From assembly GCA_039960995.1 (NCBI GenBank), contig JBDVKF010000032.1:107901-171900 (forward strand): 64,000 nucleotides of DNA, in the 5' to 3' direction. The stretch comes from JABSSA01 sp039960995 (GTDB lineage: Bacteria; Pseudomonadota; Alphaproteobacteria; Rhodobacterales; Rhodobacteraceae). A program made the position numbers and the translations under genes. The notes under the pieces are model-generated. The model did no database searches. It had not been told where the DNA came from and was given only the letters and a program-made list of their open reading frames with translations. Below, piece by piece: positions 8,050-15,775 of this stretch; position 1 is the first letter of the stretch, and each line of letters begins with the position of its first letter.

Positions 8050-9263
8050 CTATCAATCTCCCCAAATACCACGTCCATAGTGCCGATGATGGCGGCGACG
8101 TCGGCCAGCTGGTGACCTTTCGATATGTAATCCATCGCCTGCAAATGCAGGAAGCCGGGCGCACGCAGCTTGGCGCGGTATGGCTTGTTCGACCCATCCG
8201 CCACAAGATACACGCCAAACTCGCCTTTAGGCGCTTCGACCGCGCAATACACTTCCCCTTCGGGCACGTGAAATCCTTCGGTATAAAGCTTAAAGTGGTG
8301 GATCAAAGCTTCCATAGACGTCTTCATGTCGCCGCGTGATGGCGGGGTCAATTTCCCGCGCGTCAACACATCACCGGGTTCATTGCGCAACTTTTCAATC
8401 GCTTGCTTCACGATTTTCAGGCTTTCGCGCATTTCAGCCATGCGGCACAAATACCGATCATAACAATCGCCGTTTTTGCCAACCGGAATTTGGAAATCGA
8501 ATTCATCATAACATTCATACGGTTGCGAGCGGCGCAAATCCCACGCCAAACCTGATCCGCGCACCATGACGCCTGAGAATCCCCATTCAAGGATGTCTTC
8601 CTCGGTCACAACACCAATATCGGCGTTGCGCTGCTTGAAAATCCGGTTTTCAGTCAGCAATCCGTCGATGTCATTCAGCGCCTTGGGAAATTCATCGGCC
8701 CAAGTGTCAATGTCATCGATCAAATCAGGCGGCAAATCCTGATGCACGCCGCCCGGGCGGAAATACGCAGCATGCAACCGCGCCCCACACGCCCGTTCGT
8801 AAAAGATCATCAGCTTTTCACGCTCTTCAAAGCCCCAAAGCGGAGGCGTCAGAGCGCCAACGTCCATCGCTTGCGTCGTCACATTCAGGAGATGATTAAG
8901 AATGCGGCCGATTTCCGAATATAAAACCCGGATCAACGATGCACGGCGTGGCACTTCGACACCACACAGCTTTTCAATTGCAAGACACCAAGCGTGTTCC
9001 TGATTCATCGGTGCGACGTAATCCAACCGGTCAAAATACGGCAGGTTTTGCAGATAGGTGCGGCTTTCCATCAGTTTTTCAGTACCACGGTGCAGCAAAC
9101 CAATATGCGGATCGCACCGTTCGACGATTTCGCCGTCTAGCTCCAGAACCAACCGCAAAACCCCGTGGGCCGCAGGGTGCTGTGGGCCAAAATTGATGTT
9201 GAAGTTCCGGATTTTTTGTTCGCCGGTCAGCGCGTCTTCGAACCCTTTTGATCCATCCATCAT
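8046..9263 (-). CDS. nuoD: NADH-quinone oxidoreductase subunit D
   Basis: 405 residues, the 49-kDa subunit related to NiFe-hydrogenase large subunits, which forms the quinone-binding pocket with NuoB. Family features include FNINFGPQHPAAHGVLR near residues 24-40, the segment ETLMESRTYLQ-like 'EKLMESRTYLQN', and the C-terminal MDVVFGEIDR. The length is standard for alphaproteobacteria. The ATG overlaps the stop of the upstream tiny ORF (ATGA), and its own stop overlaps the next gene, so the operon is tightly coupled here. Confidence 0.97.
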   Translation of the reverse strand: MMDGSKGFEDALTGEQKIRNFNINFGPQHPAAHGVLRLVLELDGEIVERCDPHIGLLHRGTEKLMESRTYLQNLPYFDRLDYVAPMNQEHAWCLAIEKLCGVEVPRRASLIRVLYSEIGRILNHLLNVTTQAMDVGALTPPLWGFEEREKLMIFYERACGARLHAAYFRPGGVHQDLPPDLIDDIDTWADEFPKALNDIDGLLTENRIFKQRNADIGVVTEEDILEWGFSGVMVRGSGLAWDLRRSQPYECYDEFDFQIPVGKNGDCYDRYLCRMAEMRESLKIVKQAIEKLRNEPGDVLTRGKLTPPSRGDMKTSMEALIHHFKLYTEGFHVPEGEVYCAVEAPKGEFGVYLVADGSNKPYRAKLRAPGFLHLQAMDYISKGHQLADVAAIIGTMDVVFGEIDR

Positions 9264-9418
9264 TGTCCAGGTCCTTTCTTTGAAAGTTTGTCACAGACCC
9301 GCACCGGGCATGCGTCAAGCGTGCGCGTGCACAAGCGCGTCAGACCAAACAAGGCGGCCGACACAGCCGCCAAAACGCAAATCGGATCCAACAGGATAAA
9401 CAAAAGAAATTGCATCAT
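9260..9418 (-). CDS. tiny hydrophobic ORF between nuoC and nuoD (52 residues)
   Basis: Starts with two ATGs (9418 and 9415) four bases after the stop of the preceding tiny ORF and ends in an ATGA overlap with nuoD. The product has one strongly hydrophobic N-terminal helix (FLLFILLDPICVLAAVSAAL) and a short tail with two cysteines (RLCTRTLDACPVRVC holds three in all). It is below common gene-calling cut-offs. The frame, the tight overlaps and the helix support a real gene; the function is unknown. Confidence 0.55.
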   Translation of the reverse strand: MMQFLLFILLDPICVLAAVSAALFGLTRLCTRTLDACPVRVCDKLSKKGPGQ

Positions 9419-9422
9419 TTGA

Positions 9423-9599
9423 TCACCGACGCTCCATGTCTTGCAATTTGACCGCGATCCACCACAACAATGCGATGGTGCCGATCGGCAAAATGCTGAG
9501 AAACGCCCAATATTGATTGATCCCAAAATGTGGGAGAATCTTGAAGAACGGGATGATGGATAACGCCGCAATGGCGAGCCAGATCAACATCTCGGTCAC
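9423..9599 (-). CDS. tiny membrane protein ORF downstream of nuoC (58 residues)
   Basis: GTG start at 9599 overlaps the nuoC stop as GTGA (an ATG at 9590 is an alternative). The 58-residue product has two hydrophobic helices, MLIWLAIAALSIIPFFKIL and YWAFLSILPIGTIALLWWI, ending VKLQDMERR. The topology of two helices with a basic C-terminus, together with the coupling to nuoC, makes a real small membrane protein likely, possibly attached to complex I. No family is recognised. Confidence 0.65.
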   Translation of the reverse strand: MTEMLIWLAIAALSIIPFFKILPHFGINQYWAFLSILPIGTIALLWWIAVKLQDMERR

Positions 9600-10207
9600 C
9601 CCGCCTCTTCTTTTTTCTCATCTCCCGGTAGGATATATTCCGCGCCTTCCCATGGGGACATGAAATCAAATTGGCGGTATTCCTGCACCAGATTAACTGG
9701 CTCATACACAACCCGCTTTTGCACTTCATCATATCGCACTTCGGTGTAACCGGTGGTCGGAAAGTCCTTGCGCAACGGATATCCGCGGAACCCATAATCC
9801 GTCAGGATGCGGCGCAAATCCGGGTGACCCGAGAATAAAATCCCGAACATGTCAAAGATTTCGCGTTCAAACCAATTGGCCGACGGATGCACTGTCACAA
9901 TCGACGGCAAAACATCTTCTTCACGAATGCTGACCCGAAGCCGCACGCGGTGGTTCTGATACATCGACAGAAAATGATAAACGACATCAAAGCGTTTTGC
10001 GCGCCCCGGATAATCAACACCTGTGATATCGACCAAAGAGGAAAATGCGCAAGTTGCGTCTGTTTTCAAGAACTCGACAAAGTCGACAATATTGGCAGGC
10101 GCCACATCAACGTTCAGCTCGTCATGCGTGATGTCCCATGCCAGCACACAATCGGGTCGCTTAAGCTCGATATGCGCCCCAAGTTCTTTCAATGCTTCGG
10201 TCATCAT
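9596..10207 (-). CDS. nuoC: NADH-quinone oxidoreductase subunit C
   Basis: 203 residues, the 30-kDa subunit of the complex I peripheral arm; a separate gene here, not fused to nuoD as in Escherichia coli. Family motifs are VDITGVDYPGRAKRFDVVYHFLS near residues 62-84, the signature ERE(I)FDMFGI (FEREIFDMFGILFSGH) near 113-128, and RRILTDYGFRGYPLRKDFP near 132-150. Two ATG codons open the frame (10207, 10204). It starts 7 bases after the nuoB stop. Confidence 0.97.
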   Translation of the reverse strand: MMTEALKELGAHIELKRPDCVLAWDITHDELNVDVAPANIVDFVEFLKTDATCAFSSLVDITGVDYPGRAKRFDVVYHFLSMYQNHRVRLRVSIREEDVLPSIVTVHPSANWFEREIFDMFGILFSGHPDLRRILTDYGFRGYPLRKDFPTTGYTEVRYDEVQKRVVYEPVNLVQEYRQFDFMSPWEGAEYILPGDEKKEEAG

Positions 10208-10213
10208 CGCCCC

Positions 10214-10747
10214 CTAGCGTACAATCGTTCCGGTCCGGCGGATCTTTTTCTGAAGCGCCATGATCCCGTACAGCAATGCTTCGGCTGTGGGTGGGCATCC
10301 AGGCACGTAAACATCCACAGGGACAATGCGATCACAGCCCCGCACGACAGAATAGGAATAGTGGTAATACCCGCCGCCATTGGCGCATGATCCCATCGAA
10401 ATCACATAGCGTGGTTCCGGCATCTGGTCATACACCTTGCGCAAAGCCGGTGCCATTTTGTTGGTCAGCGTACCCGCAACGATCATCAAATCCGATTGCC
10501 GCGGGCTTGCTCGGGGCGCAGTTCCAAAGCGTTCAAGGTCATAGCGCGGCATAGATGTGTGCATCATCTCGACGGCACAGCACGCCAGTCCAAACGTCAT
10601 CCAGTGCAGCGAACCCGTCCGCGCCCAATTGATAATGTCTTCCGTTGACGTCAGCAGGAACCCTTTGTCCTGCAATTCACGGTTCAGCTCCTGCGTGGCG
10701 ACGTCGCGGTCCATGCCCGCGACGTTTGCTCCGGTGGCTATTGCCAT
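10214..10747 (-). CDS. nuoB: NADH-quinone oxidoreductase subunit B
   Basis: 177 residues, the 20-kDa subunit that carries cluster N2, the last iron-sulfur centre before ubiquinone. Ligands are visible as the adjacent pair C56-C57 (FGLACCAVEMMH), C121 (SMGSCANGGGYYHYS) and C151 (VPGCPPTAEALLYG). The length is normal. It overlaps the end of nuoA by ten bases, so the two are co-translated. Confidence 0.98.
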   Translation of the reverse strand: MAIATGANVAGMDRDVATQELNRELQDKGFLLTSTEDIINWARTGSLHWMTFGLACCAVEMMHTSMPRYDLERFGTAPRASPRQSDLMIVAGTLTNKMAPALRKVYDQMPEPRYVISMGSCANGGGYYHYSYSVVRGCDRIVPVDVYVPGCPPTAEALLYGIMALQKKIRRTGTIVR

Positions 10748-11103
10748 TCAAGCGCCCCTTTTTTCCATTCGTACGCAAACCCAATCGTCAGAACAGCCAG
10801 GAAAACCATCATCGACCAAAATCCGGCCATCGAGATATCCCCAAAGGCAACAGCCCAAGGGAACAAAAAGGCGATTTCCAAATCGAAAATGATGAACAAA
10901 ATCGACACCAGATAGAACCGGACGTCGAATTTCATACGTGCATCATCGAACGCGTTAAACCCGCATTCGTAGGCTGACACTTTTTCCGGGTCAGGGTTGC
11001 GTACAGCAACCACAATCGCCGCCAAGATCAGGACAATCCCCAACCCAATGGCCACACCCAAAAAAACGAGGATCGGGAGGTATTCCCTCAGCATCTCTTC
11101 CAC
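10738..11103 (-). CDS. nuoA: NADH-quinone oxidoreductase subunit A
   Basis: 121 residues with three transmembrane helices, a membrane-arm subunit next to the quinone site. The typical motif SAYECGFNAFDDARMKFDV near residues 43-61 and the DLEIAFLFPWA helix are present. GTG at 11103 has AGGGAA six bases upstream; an in-frame ATG at 11094 is an alternative. It is the first gene of the nuo operon, since the next upstream gene (methylglutaconyl-CoA hydratase) ends 310 bases away on the same strand. Confidence 0.96.
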   Translation of the reverse strand: MEEMLREYLPILVFLGVAIGLGIVLILAAIVVAVRNPDPEKVSAYECGFNAFDDARMKFDVRFYLVSILFIIFDLEIAFLFPWAVAFGDISMAGFWSMMVFLAVLTIGFAYEWKKGALEWQ

Positions 11104-11412
11104 GTTCGGTTCCCTTTCTCGCGCGGGACCGCGCGCACATGTGCTTGGCTCTTCACGCGTTCCTACGCGTGTGACACTAAAGGGTCAATAATCAGACACC
11201 GCTTATCTCATTAAATTGTATCGGCATATCGACGCAACTTTACAGAAATCACCATGATAACGAACATGTTAAACGTACGTTAAGCGTATCAAATGCGATC
11301 CCGTGACTTGAATCTGTTTTTATGGGTTTAGGCTCATTCTAGGTGAACACAAGATCGACCAGTACAACGCGGCACCCGCCAAGTCAGAGCGAGCAGCTTC
11401 AATAATGGAGGC
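11104..11412. promoter_or_regulatory. leader region of the nuo operon
   Basis: 309 bases without a gene. It should hold the nuo promoter, but I cannot name convincing -35/-10 boxes. Dyads are visible. CACGCGT-tcct-ACGCGTG lies at 11154-11171 and could fold in the leader RNA. A perfect 10-base palindrome AACGTACGTT lies at 11272-11281 within an AT-rich stretch that would be upstream of the start of transcription. Their role as protein sites is inference. Confidence 0.4.
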
Positions 11413-12204
11413 TTATTTCATCCAAGGCGCAGGCTTTTTTGCAAAGAACGCAACAATGCCGCCCGTCGCCTCTTCTGTTTCCCACCGCGCACGCAACGCA
11501 TCAATTGTCATACTTATGGTGGCATCATCAATCACAGGACCCAACGCACGGGCCAACGCCTTGGCTTCTGCCACGGCCCCCGGCGCTGCAGAAAGATAGG
11601 GACTAATTTCTTGTTCAATTGCGCCTTCAAGCTGATCTGACTGCACGATTCGCGACAGCACTCCCAATTCCACAGCTTCTTGCGCGGCAAACAAACGCCC
11701 CGAGAAAAATACCCGCCTCGCCCGTGCCTCGCCCATGCGTGCAATGACATAAGGTCCAATGGTGGCAGGGATCAAACCCAACCGCACTTCGGTCAGGCCC
11801 AATTTCGAACCATCCACACCAATGGCAACATCGCACACACAGGCAAGCCCCACGCCGCCCCCAAACGCATTGCCTTGCAAGCGCCCGATCAACGGCTTGG
11901 GCATAGTGTTCAACGCTTGCAACATATAAGCAAGCTTTCCCGCCTCTTGCGCACGGGTTTGGGCGTCCGCCTGCATTTGATCCTGCATCCAGCCTAAATC
12001 GCCACCCGCACAAAACGATGGCCCAGCACCAGTCAAAACCACGACACGCACCGACGGATCTTGCCCTAGGTGTCCAGCCACATCTGTTAATTCAGTCAAC
12101 ATCAGACCTGACATCGCATTGTGCTTATCCGGCCGGCTCAGGGTCAGAGTGGCGACACCACGGTCATCCAAATCAACAGTAATCGTTTCAAAATTGCTCA
12201 TCAT
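11413..12204 (-). CDS. liuC: enoyl-CoA hydratase family, probable methylglutaconyl-CoA hydratase
   Basis: 263 residues of the crotonase family. Oxyanion-hole segments are visible as VLTGAGPSFCAGGDLGWM near residues 56-73 and GNAFGGGVGLACVCDVAIG near 105-123, with the following LTEVRLGLIPATIGPYV. In leucine degradation it would hydrate 3-methylglutaconyl-CoA to HMG-CoA. The specific assignment rests on its place directly downstream of HMG-CoA lyase and the methylcrotonyl-CoA carboxylase genes, since crotonase folds are promiscuous. It is the last gene of the liu operon. Confidence 0.88.
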   Translation of the reverse strand: MMSNFETITVDLDDRGVATLTLSRPDKHNAMSGLMLTELTDVAGHLGQDPSVRVVVLTGAGPSFCAGGDLGWMQDQMQADAQTRAQEAGKLAYMLQALNTMPKPLIGRLQGNAFGGGVGLACVCDVAIGVDGSKLGLTEVRLGLIPATIGPYVIARMGEARARRVFFSGRLFAAQEAVELGVLSRIVQSDQLEGAIEQEISPYLSAAPGAVAEAKALARALGPVIDDATISMTIDALRARWETEEATGGIVAFFAKKPAPWMK

Positions 12205-12300
12205 TCACCCCAGTTTCATCCCCGCAGGTCGCATCTGAACCGGCGACGCCCATGATAGGCCATTCCTACTTTGCAAAGCGATCCAATCGAATTTGCAAAG

Positions 12301-13155
12301 TCAGGCTTTTCGCATGGCCCGTGCCATGATTGCTGCCTGTTCAATAGCTTTTGCATCCAGATTTGTCTCAAAGCCACGCGCTTTCAAATGGGCGTCCACA
12401 ACCTCAGTTGCGACATTGCCCGCAGCACCTGGCGCATAAGGACATCCCCCCAGCCCCCCGACCGCTGCATCAAACACGCGAAGCCCCATGTCCAAAGACA
12501 CATCGATATTGTCCAGTGCATGCCCACCCGTGTCATGAAAATGCCCCGCCAAAATGCCGACAGGAACCACGTTCTTAACCGCCATCAGCATTGCGCGCAC
12601 CGCATCTGGGCTCCCCTGTCCAATGGTGTCACCCAACGAAATTTCACTGCACCCCATGTCAAACAAGGCCTTGGCGACCCGTGCAGTATCCGCAGGTGCG
12701 ACCGATCCATCATAGGGGCATTCCACAACACAGGAAACGTAACCACGCACGGGGATGTTTCGGTCCCTTGCCGCCGCCGCAACGGGTGCAAAACGCTCCA
12801 GACTTTCCGCAATATTGGCGTTTATGTTGGCTTTCGAAAACCCTTCCGACGCAGATCCAAAAACCGCCACCTCATCTGCCCCCGCAAGCATGGCGTCATC
12901 GAAACCACGCATATTGGGCGTAAGTGCCGTGTACCGAACAGCGTTTGCGCGGTGGATGTGTCCCAAAACCTCGGCGCTCCCAGCCATTTGCGGCACCCAC
13001 TTTGGGCTCACAAACGATGCGCATTCGATCCGGCGAAATCCTGCGCGGCTCAGTTGGTCGACCAAAGCCACCTTGTCCGACACCGAAATCTCTGCTGGTT
13101 CGTTTTGCAGCCCATCCCGAGGGCCGACTTCGAATATTTCGACATATTCTGCCAC
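12301..13155 (-). CDS. liuE: hydroxymethylglutaryl-CoA lyase
   Basis: 284 residues from GTG 13155, which has GGAG eight bases upstream; an ATG at 13176 in the same frame would overlap the GST gene and lacks this site. It cleaves HMG-CoA to acetyl-CoA and acetoacetate, the last step of leucine breakdown. It is a TIM-barrel of the HMGL-like family with the N-terminal EVGPRDGLQNE metal/substrate motif, GHFHDTGG with metal-binding histidines, and the catalytic-cysteine loop VGGLGGCPYAPGAAGN. It fits between mccA/GST and the hydratase gene in the liu operon. Confidence 0.94.
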   Translation of the reverse strand: MAEYVEIFEVGPRDGLQNEPAEISVSDKVALVDQLSRAGFRRIECASFVSPKWVPQMAGSAEVLGHIHRANAVRYTALTPNMRGFDDAMLAGADEVAVFGSASEGFSKANINANIAESLERFAPVAAAARDRNIPVRGYVSCVVECPYDGSVAPADTARVAKALFDMGCSEISLGDTIGQGSPDAVRAMLMAVKNVVPVGILAGHFHDTGGHALDNIDVSLDMGLRVFDAAVGGLGGCPYAPGAAGNVATEVVDAHLKARGFETNLDAKAIEQAAIMARAMRKA

Positions 13156-13160
13156 AGCGC

Positions 13161-13817
13161 CTACTCCGTCGGCCAAGCAGGATAGAACGGCTTGGAATAC
13201 AATTCTTCACCTGGCGCAGGCAGGCTTTTTTGATATGCCGGGCGGGCACTGATCCGGGCAAACCAATTGGCCAAACACGGATGTTCGTCCAATACATGGA
13301 ACAATTTCGCCATCGCAACGGCTTGCCCGACGCTCACATCTGCCGCTGTGAACGCATCCCCTACAAGAAAGCCGTGATCCGTCAGTCGCGCTTCCAGCGC
13401 ATCATAGCATTTCCCAATACGTGCGGCTTCCAAACGCATCACGATCGGACTGCGCATCGCGTCATCATACAAAGCAATATGTTGCTGCGTCAGGGCCGCG
13501 ACATGCTGACTGATCGTTTCTGCGAAATGCACCCAGATCAACCAATCCGCCCGATCCTTGTGACCAACAGGGCGGCCCAAAACATCTGGAGAAAATTGTT
13601 CACATAAATACTGGGTGATCGCACCAGTTTCAAACATCTGCAATCCATCGATCTGCAACGCAGGGACGCGACCTGCAGGGCTGAGTTCAAGAAATTCAGG
13701 ACGGCGCAACGTTTTGTCAAAGGGATAGATTCGGACATCAAATGAAATATCTAATTCATGCAAAAGCCATAAGGTTCGCATGGATCGCGATTGCGGACAG
13801 TGATGCAAGATGATCAT
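13161..13817 (-). CDS. glutathione S-transferase family protein inside the liu operon
   Basis: 218 residues. The N-terminal thioredoxin-like domain starts MIILHHCPQSRSMRTLW and carries the cis-proline motif RVPALQIDGLQMFETGAI, with Glu and Thr/Ser for the glutathione gamma-glutamyl group. An all-helical C-terminal domain ends FARISARPAYQKSL. The ATG overlaps the mccA stop by four bases (ATGA), so it is translationally coupled to leucine degradation genes. The substrate is unknown; a role with reactive CoA intermediates is only a guess. Confidence 0.88.
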   Translation of the reverse strand: MIILHHCPQSRSMRTLWLLHELDISFDVRIYPFDKTLRRPEFLELSPAGRVPALQIDGLQMFETGAITQYLCEQFSPDVLGRPVGHKDRADWLIWVHFAETISQHVAALTQQHIALYDDAMRSPIVMRLEAARIGKCYDALEARLTDHGFLVGDAFTAADVSVGQAVAMAKLFHVLDEHPCLANWFARISARPAYQKSLPAPGEELYSKPFYPAWPTE

Positions 13818-15757
13818 GTGTCTTCACCCTTTGCCACAAGGCGCACAAGATATGCACCAGCTTCCACTTGATCATTGGCTTTGGCGCAGACCTCGCACAC
13901 AACCCCGTCGCGGGCGGCCACCAATGTGTGCTCCATTTTCATAGCTTCCAGAATGGCCAGCGGATCACCTTTGCAAACTGCCTGCCCTGACTTTGCAAAT
14001 ATTGCTTTCACCAAACCCGGCATCGGCGCTGTGATCACATCATCGTCGCCCCCCGCTGTTGACAAAACGTCCAAAGGATCGATGCGCCCGAAATATTGCG
14101 GCTCGGCTCCGAATACAGTCACACCGGACGCATCGACAAATGTTTCTGGCAGCCGTTCTCCGTTCAGTGACCAAACACCTGCCACATTCAGCACTGAATA
14201 TACATTATCCTCTACGGTCCAATCTTGATGAGCCGCGCTTTGCACAGACACTTGCAGATCAACCTGTTCGTCGCCATTCGCCACACCTATTGTTTGGCTC
14301 AAAGGACGCCAAAGGTAAAACCCACGGACCTGATCCGGTTGGTTCAACTCAGCCAAGGCCATCCCCGCCGCAATCATTTGAATTGCCGTCGGTTGAGAAT
14401 GCGCAGTCAGTGCATCAAGATCCCGACCTATCAGACCGGTATCAACGTCGCCCGCGGCGAACCCTGTATGGCCCGCCAAAGCTCCGAGAAACGCGATATT
14501 TGTCGTTGTTCCCGCAATGGCCGTTTCCGCCAATGCGCGTCGCAACCGCGACAATGCAATCTCGCGCGTTGGTCCGTGAACAATGACTTTGGCAATCATT
14601 GGATCATAAAACGGGCTGATCACATCACCGGCCCGAACACCGCTGTCTGACCGCACCTCTGTTGGAAAACGAACGCTAGTCAGCATTCCGGTCGCAGGTA
14701 AAAACCCGCTGGGAACATCTTCTGCATAAAGCCGTGCTTCAAAGGCGTGCCCTTGAATTTGCAAATCGGTTTTCAAACTTTGCAAAGTCTCCCCGGCGGC
14801 TACCCGCAATTGCCATTCGACCAGATCAACACCGGTAATGGCTTCTGTAACGGGATGTTCAACTTGCAACCGCGTGTTCATTTCCATGAACCAGAACTGA
14901 TCCGTTTGCAGCCCATTGCTGGAATCCGCAATGAACTCAATTGTACCCGCCCCAGAATATCCAATTGCCTTTGCCGCCGTGACTGCCGCTTGGCACATGG
15001 CTTGGCGCATCGCGTCTGTCATACCCGGTGCTGGTGCTTCCTCGATGACCTTTTGATGTCGCCTTTGCAGCGAACAGTCCCGTTCGAACAAATGAACGGC
15101 TTCTGAACCATCCCCAAAAACCTGAACTTCGATATGGCGTGGCTTGGTGACAAATTTTTCGATCAGAACGTCGCTGTTGCCGAATGCCGCTTTGGCCTCA
15201 CTTTGTGCGGATGCCAATGACGTCAGAAATTCGGTCTCGGCCTCGACCAAACGCATGCCCTTACCGCCCCCGCCCGCAACGGCCTTAATCAGCACCGGAT
15301 ACCCGATCCGCGCAGCCTCGTTCGTCAAGGTCACATTGCTTTGGTCGTCCCCGTGATACCCCGGCACAACAGGCACGCCCGCTTTGATCATTAACTTCTT
15401 GGCCGCGTCCTTCAAACCCATCGCGCGGATCGCGTCCCCACTTGGACCAATGAACACCAATCCAGCCGCCTCAACGGCATCTACAAAATCAGGGTTTTCC
15501 GACAAGAACCCATAACCTGGATGGATCGCCTGCGCCCCGGATTGCAAAGCCGCTTCGATGATCGCGTCGCCGCGCAGGTAACTTTCCGCAGGTGTTCGCC
15601 CTCCAAGCGAAACCGCATAATCCGCCATTTCGACGTGCAACGCGCCTTTATCAATGTTGGAATGAACAGCGACCGTTTTGACGCCCAAAGCCCGCGCAGT
15701 TTTTATCACGCGACACGCGATTTCGCCCCGGTTCGCAATCAAGATCGTATCAAACAT
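13814..15757 (-). CDS. mccA: methylcrotonoyl-CoA carboxylase biotin-carrying alpha subunit
   Basis: 647 residues with biotin carboxylase, ATP-grasp and C-terminal biotinyl domains. Visible are the N-terminal ILIANRGEIACRVIKTARALG, the ATP-grasp glycine loop AVAGGGGKGMRLV near residues 160-172, EMNTRLQVEHPVTE, and the biotinylation site EAMKMEH with Lys607 about 40 residues from the C-terminus. It carboxylates 3-methylcrotonyl-CoA together with MccB encoded just upstream in the operon. The neighbours (ivd, mccB, HMG-CoA lyase) favour methylcrotonyl-CoA over propionyl- or acetyl-CoA. Confidence 0.95.
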   Translation of the reverse strand: MFDTILIANRGEIACRVIKTARALGVKTVAVHSNIDKGALHVEMADYAVSLGGRTPAESYLRGDAIIEAALQSGAQAIHPGYGFLSENPDFVDAVEAAGLVFIGPSGDAIRAMGLKDAAKKLMIKAGVPVVPGYHGDDQSNVTLTNEAARIGYPVLIKAVAGGGGKGMRLVEAETEFLTSLASAQSEAKAAFGNSDVLIEKFVTKPRHIEVQVFGDGSEAVHLFERDCSLQRRHQKVIEEAPAPGMTDAMRQAMCQAAVTAAKAIGYSGAGTIEFIADSSNGLQTDQFWFMEMNTRLQVEHPVTEAITGVDLVEWQLRVAAGETLQSLKTDLQIQGHAFEARLYAEDVPSGFLPATGMLTSVRFPTEVRSDSGVRAGDVISPFYDPMIAKVIVHGPTREIALSRLRRALAETAIAGTTTNIAFLGALAGHTGFAAGDVDTGLIGRDLDALTAHSQPTAIQMIAAGMALAELNQPDQVRGFYLWRPLSQTIGVANGDEQVDLQVSVQSAAHQDWTVEDNVYSVLNVAGVWSLNGERLPETFVDASGVTVFGAEPQYFGRIDPLDVLSTAGGDDDVITAPMPGLVKAIFAKSGQAVCKGDPLAILEAMKMEHTLVAARDGVVCEVCAKANDQVEAGAYLVRLVAKGEDT

Positions 15758-15775
15758 TATTTAATCCTGCCCTGA

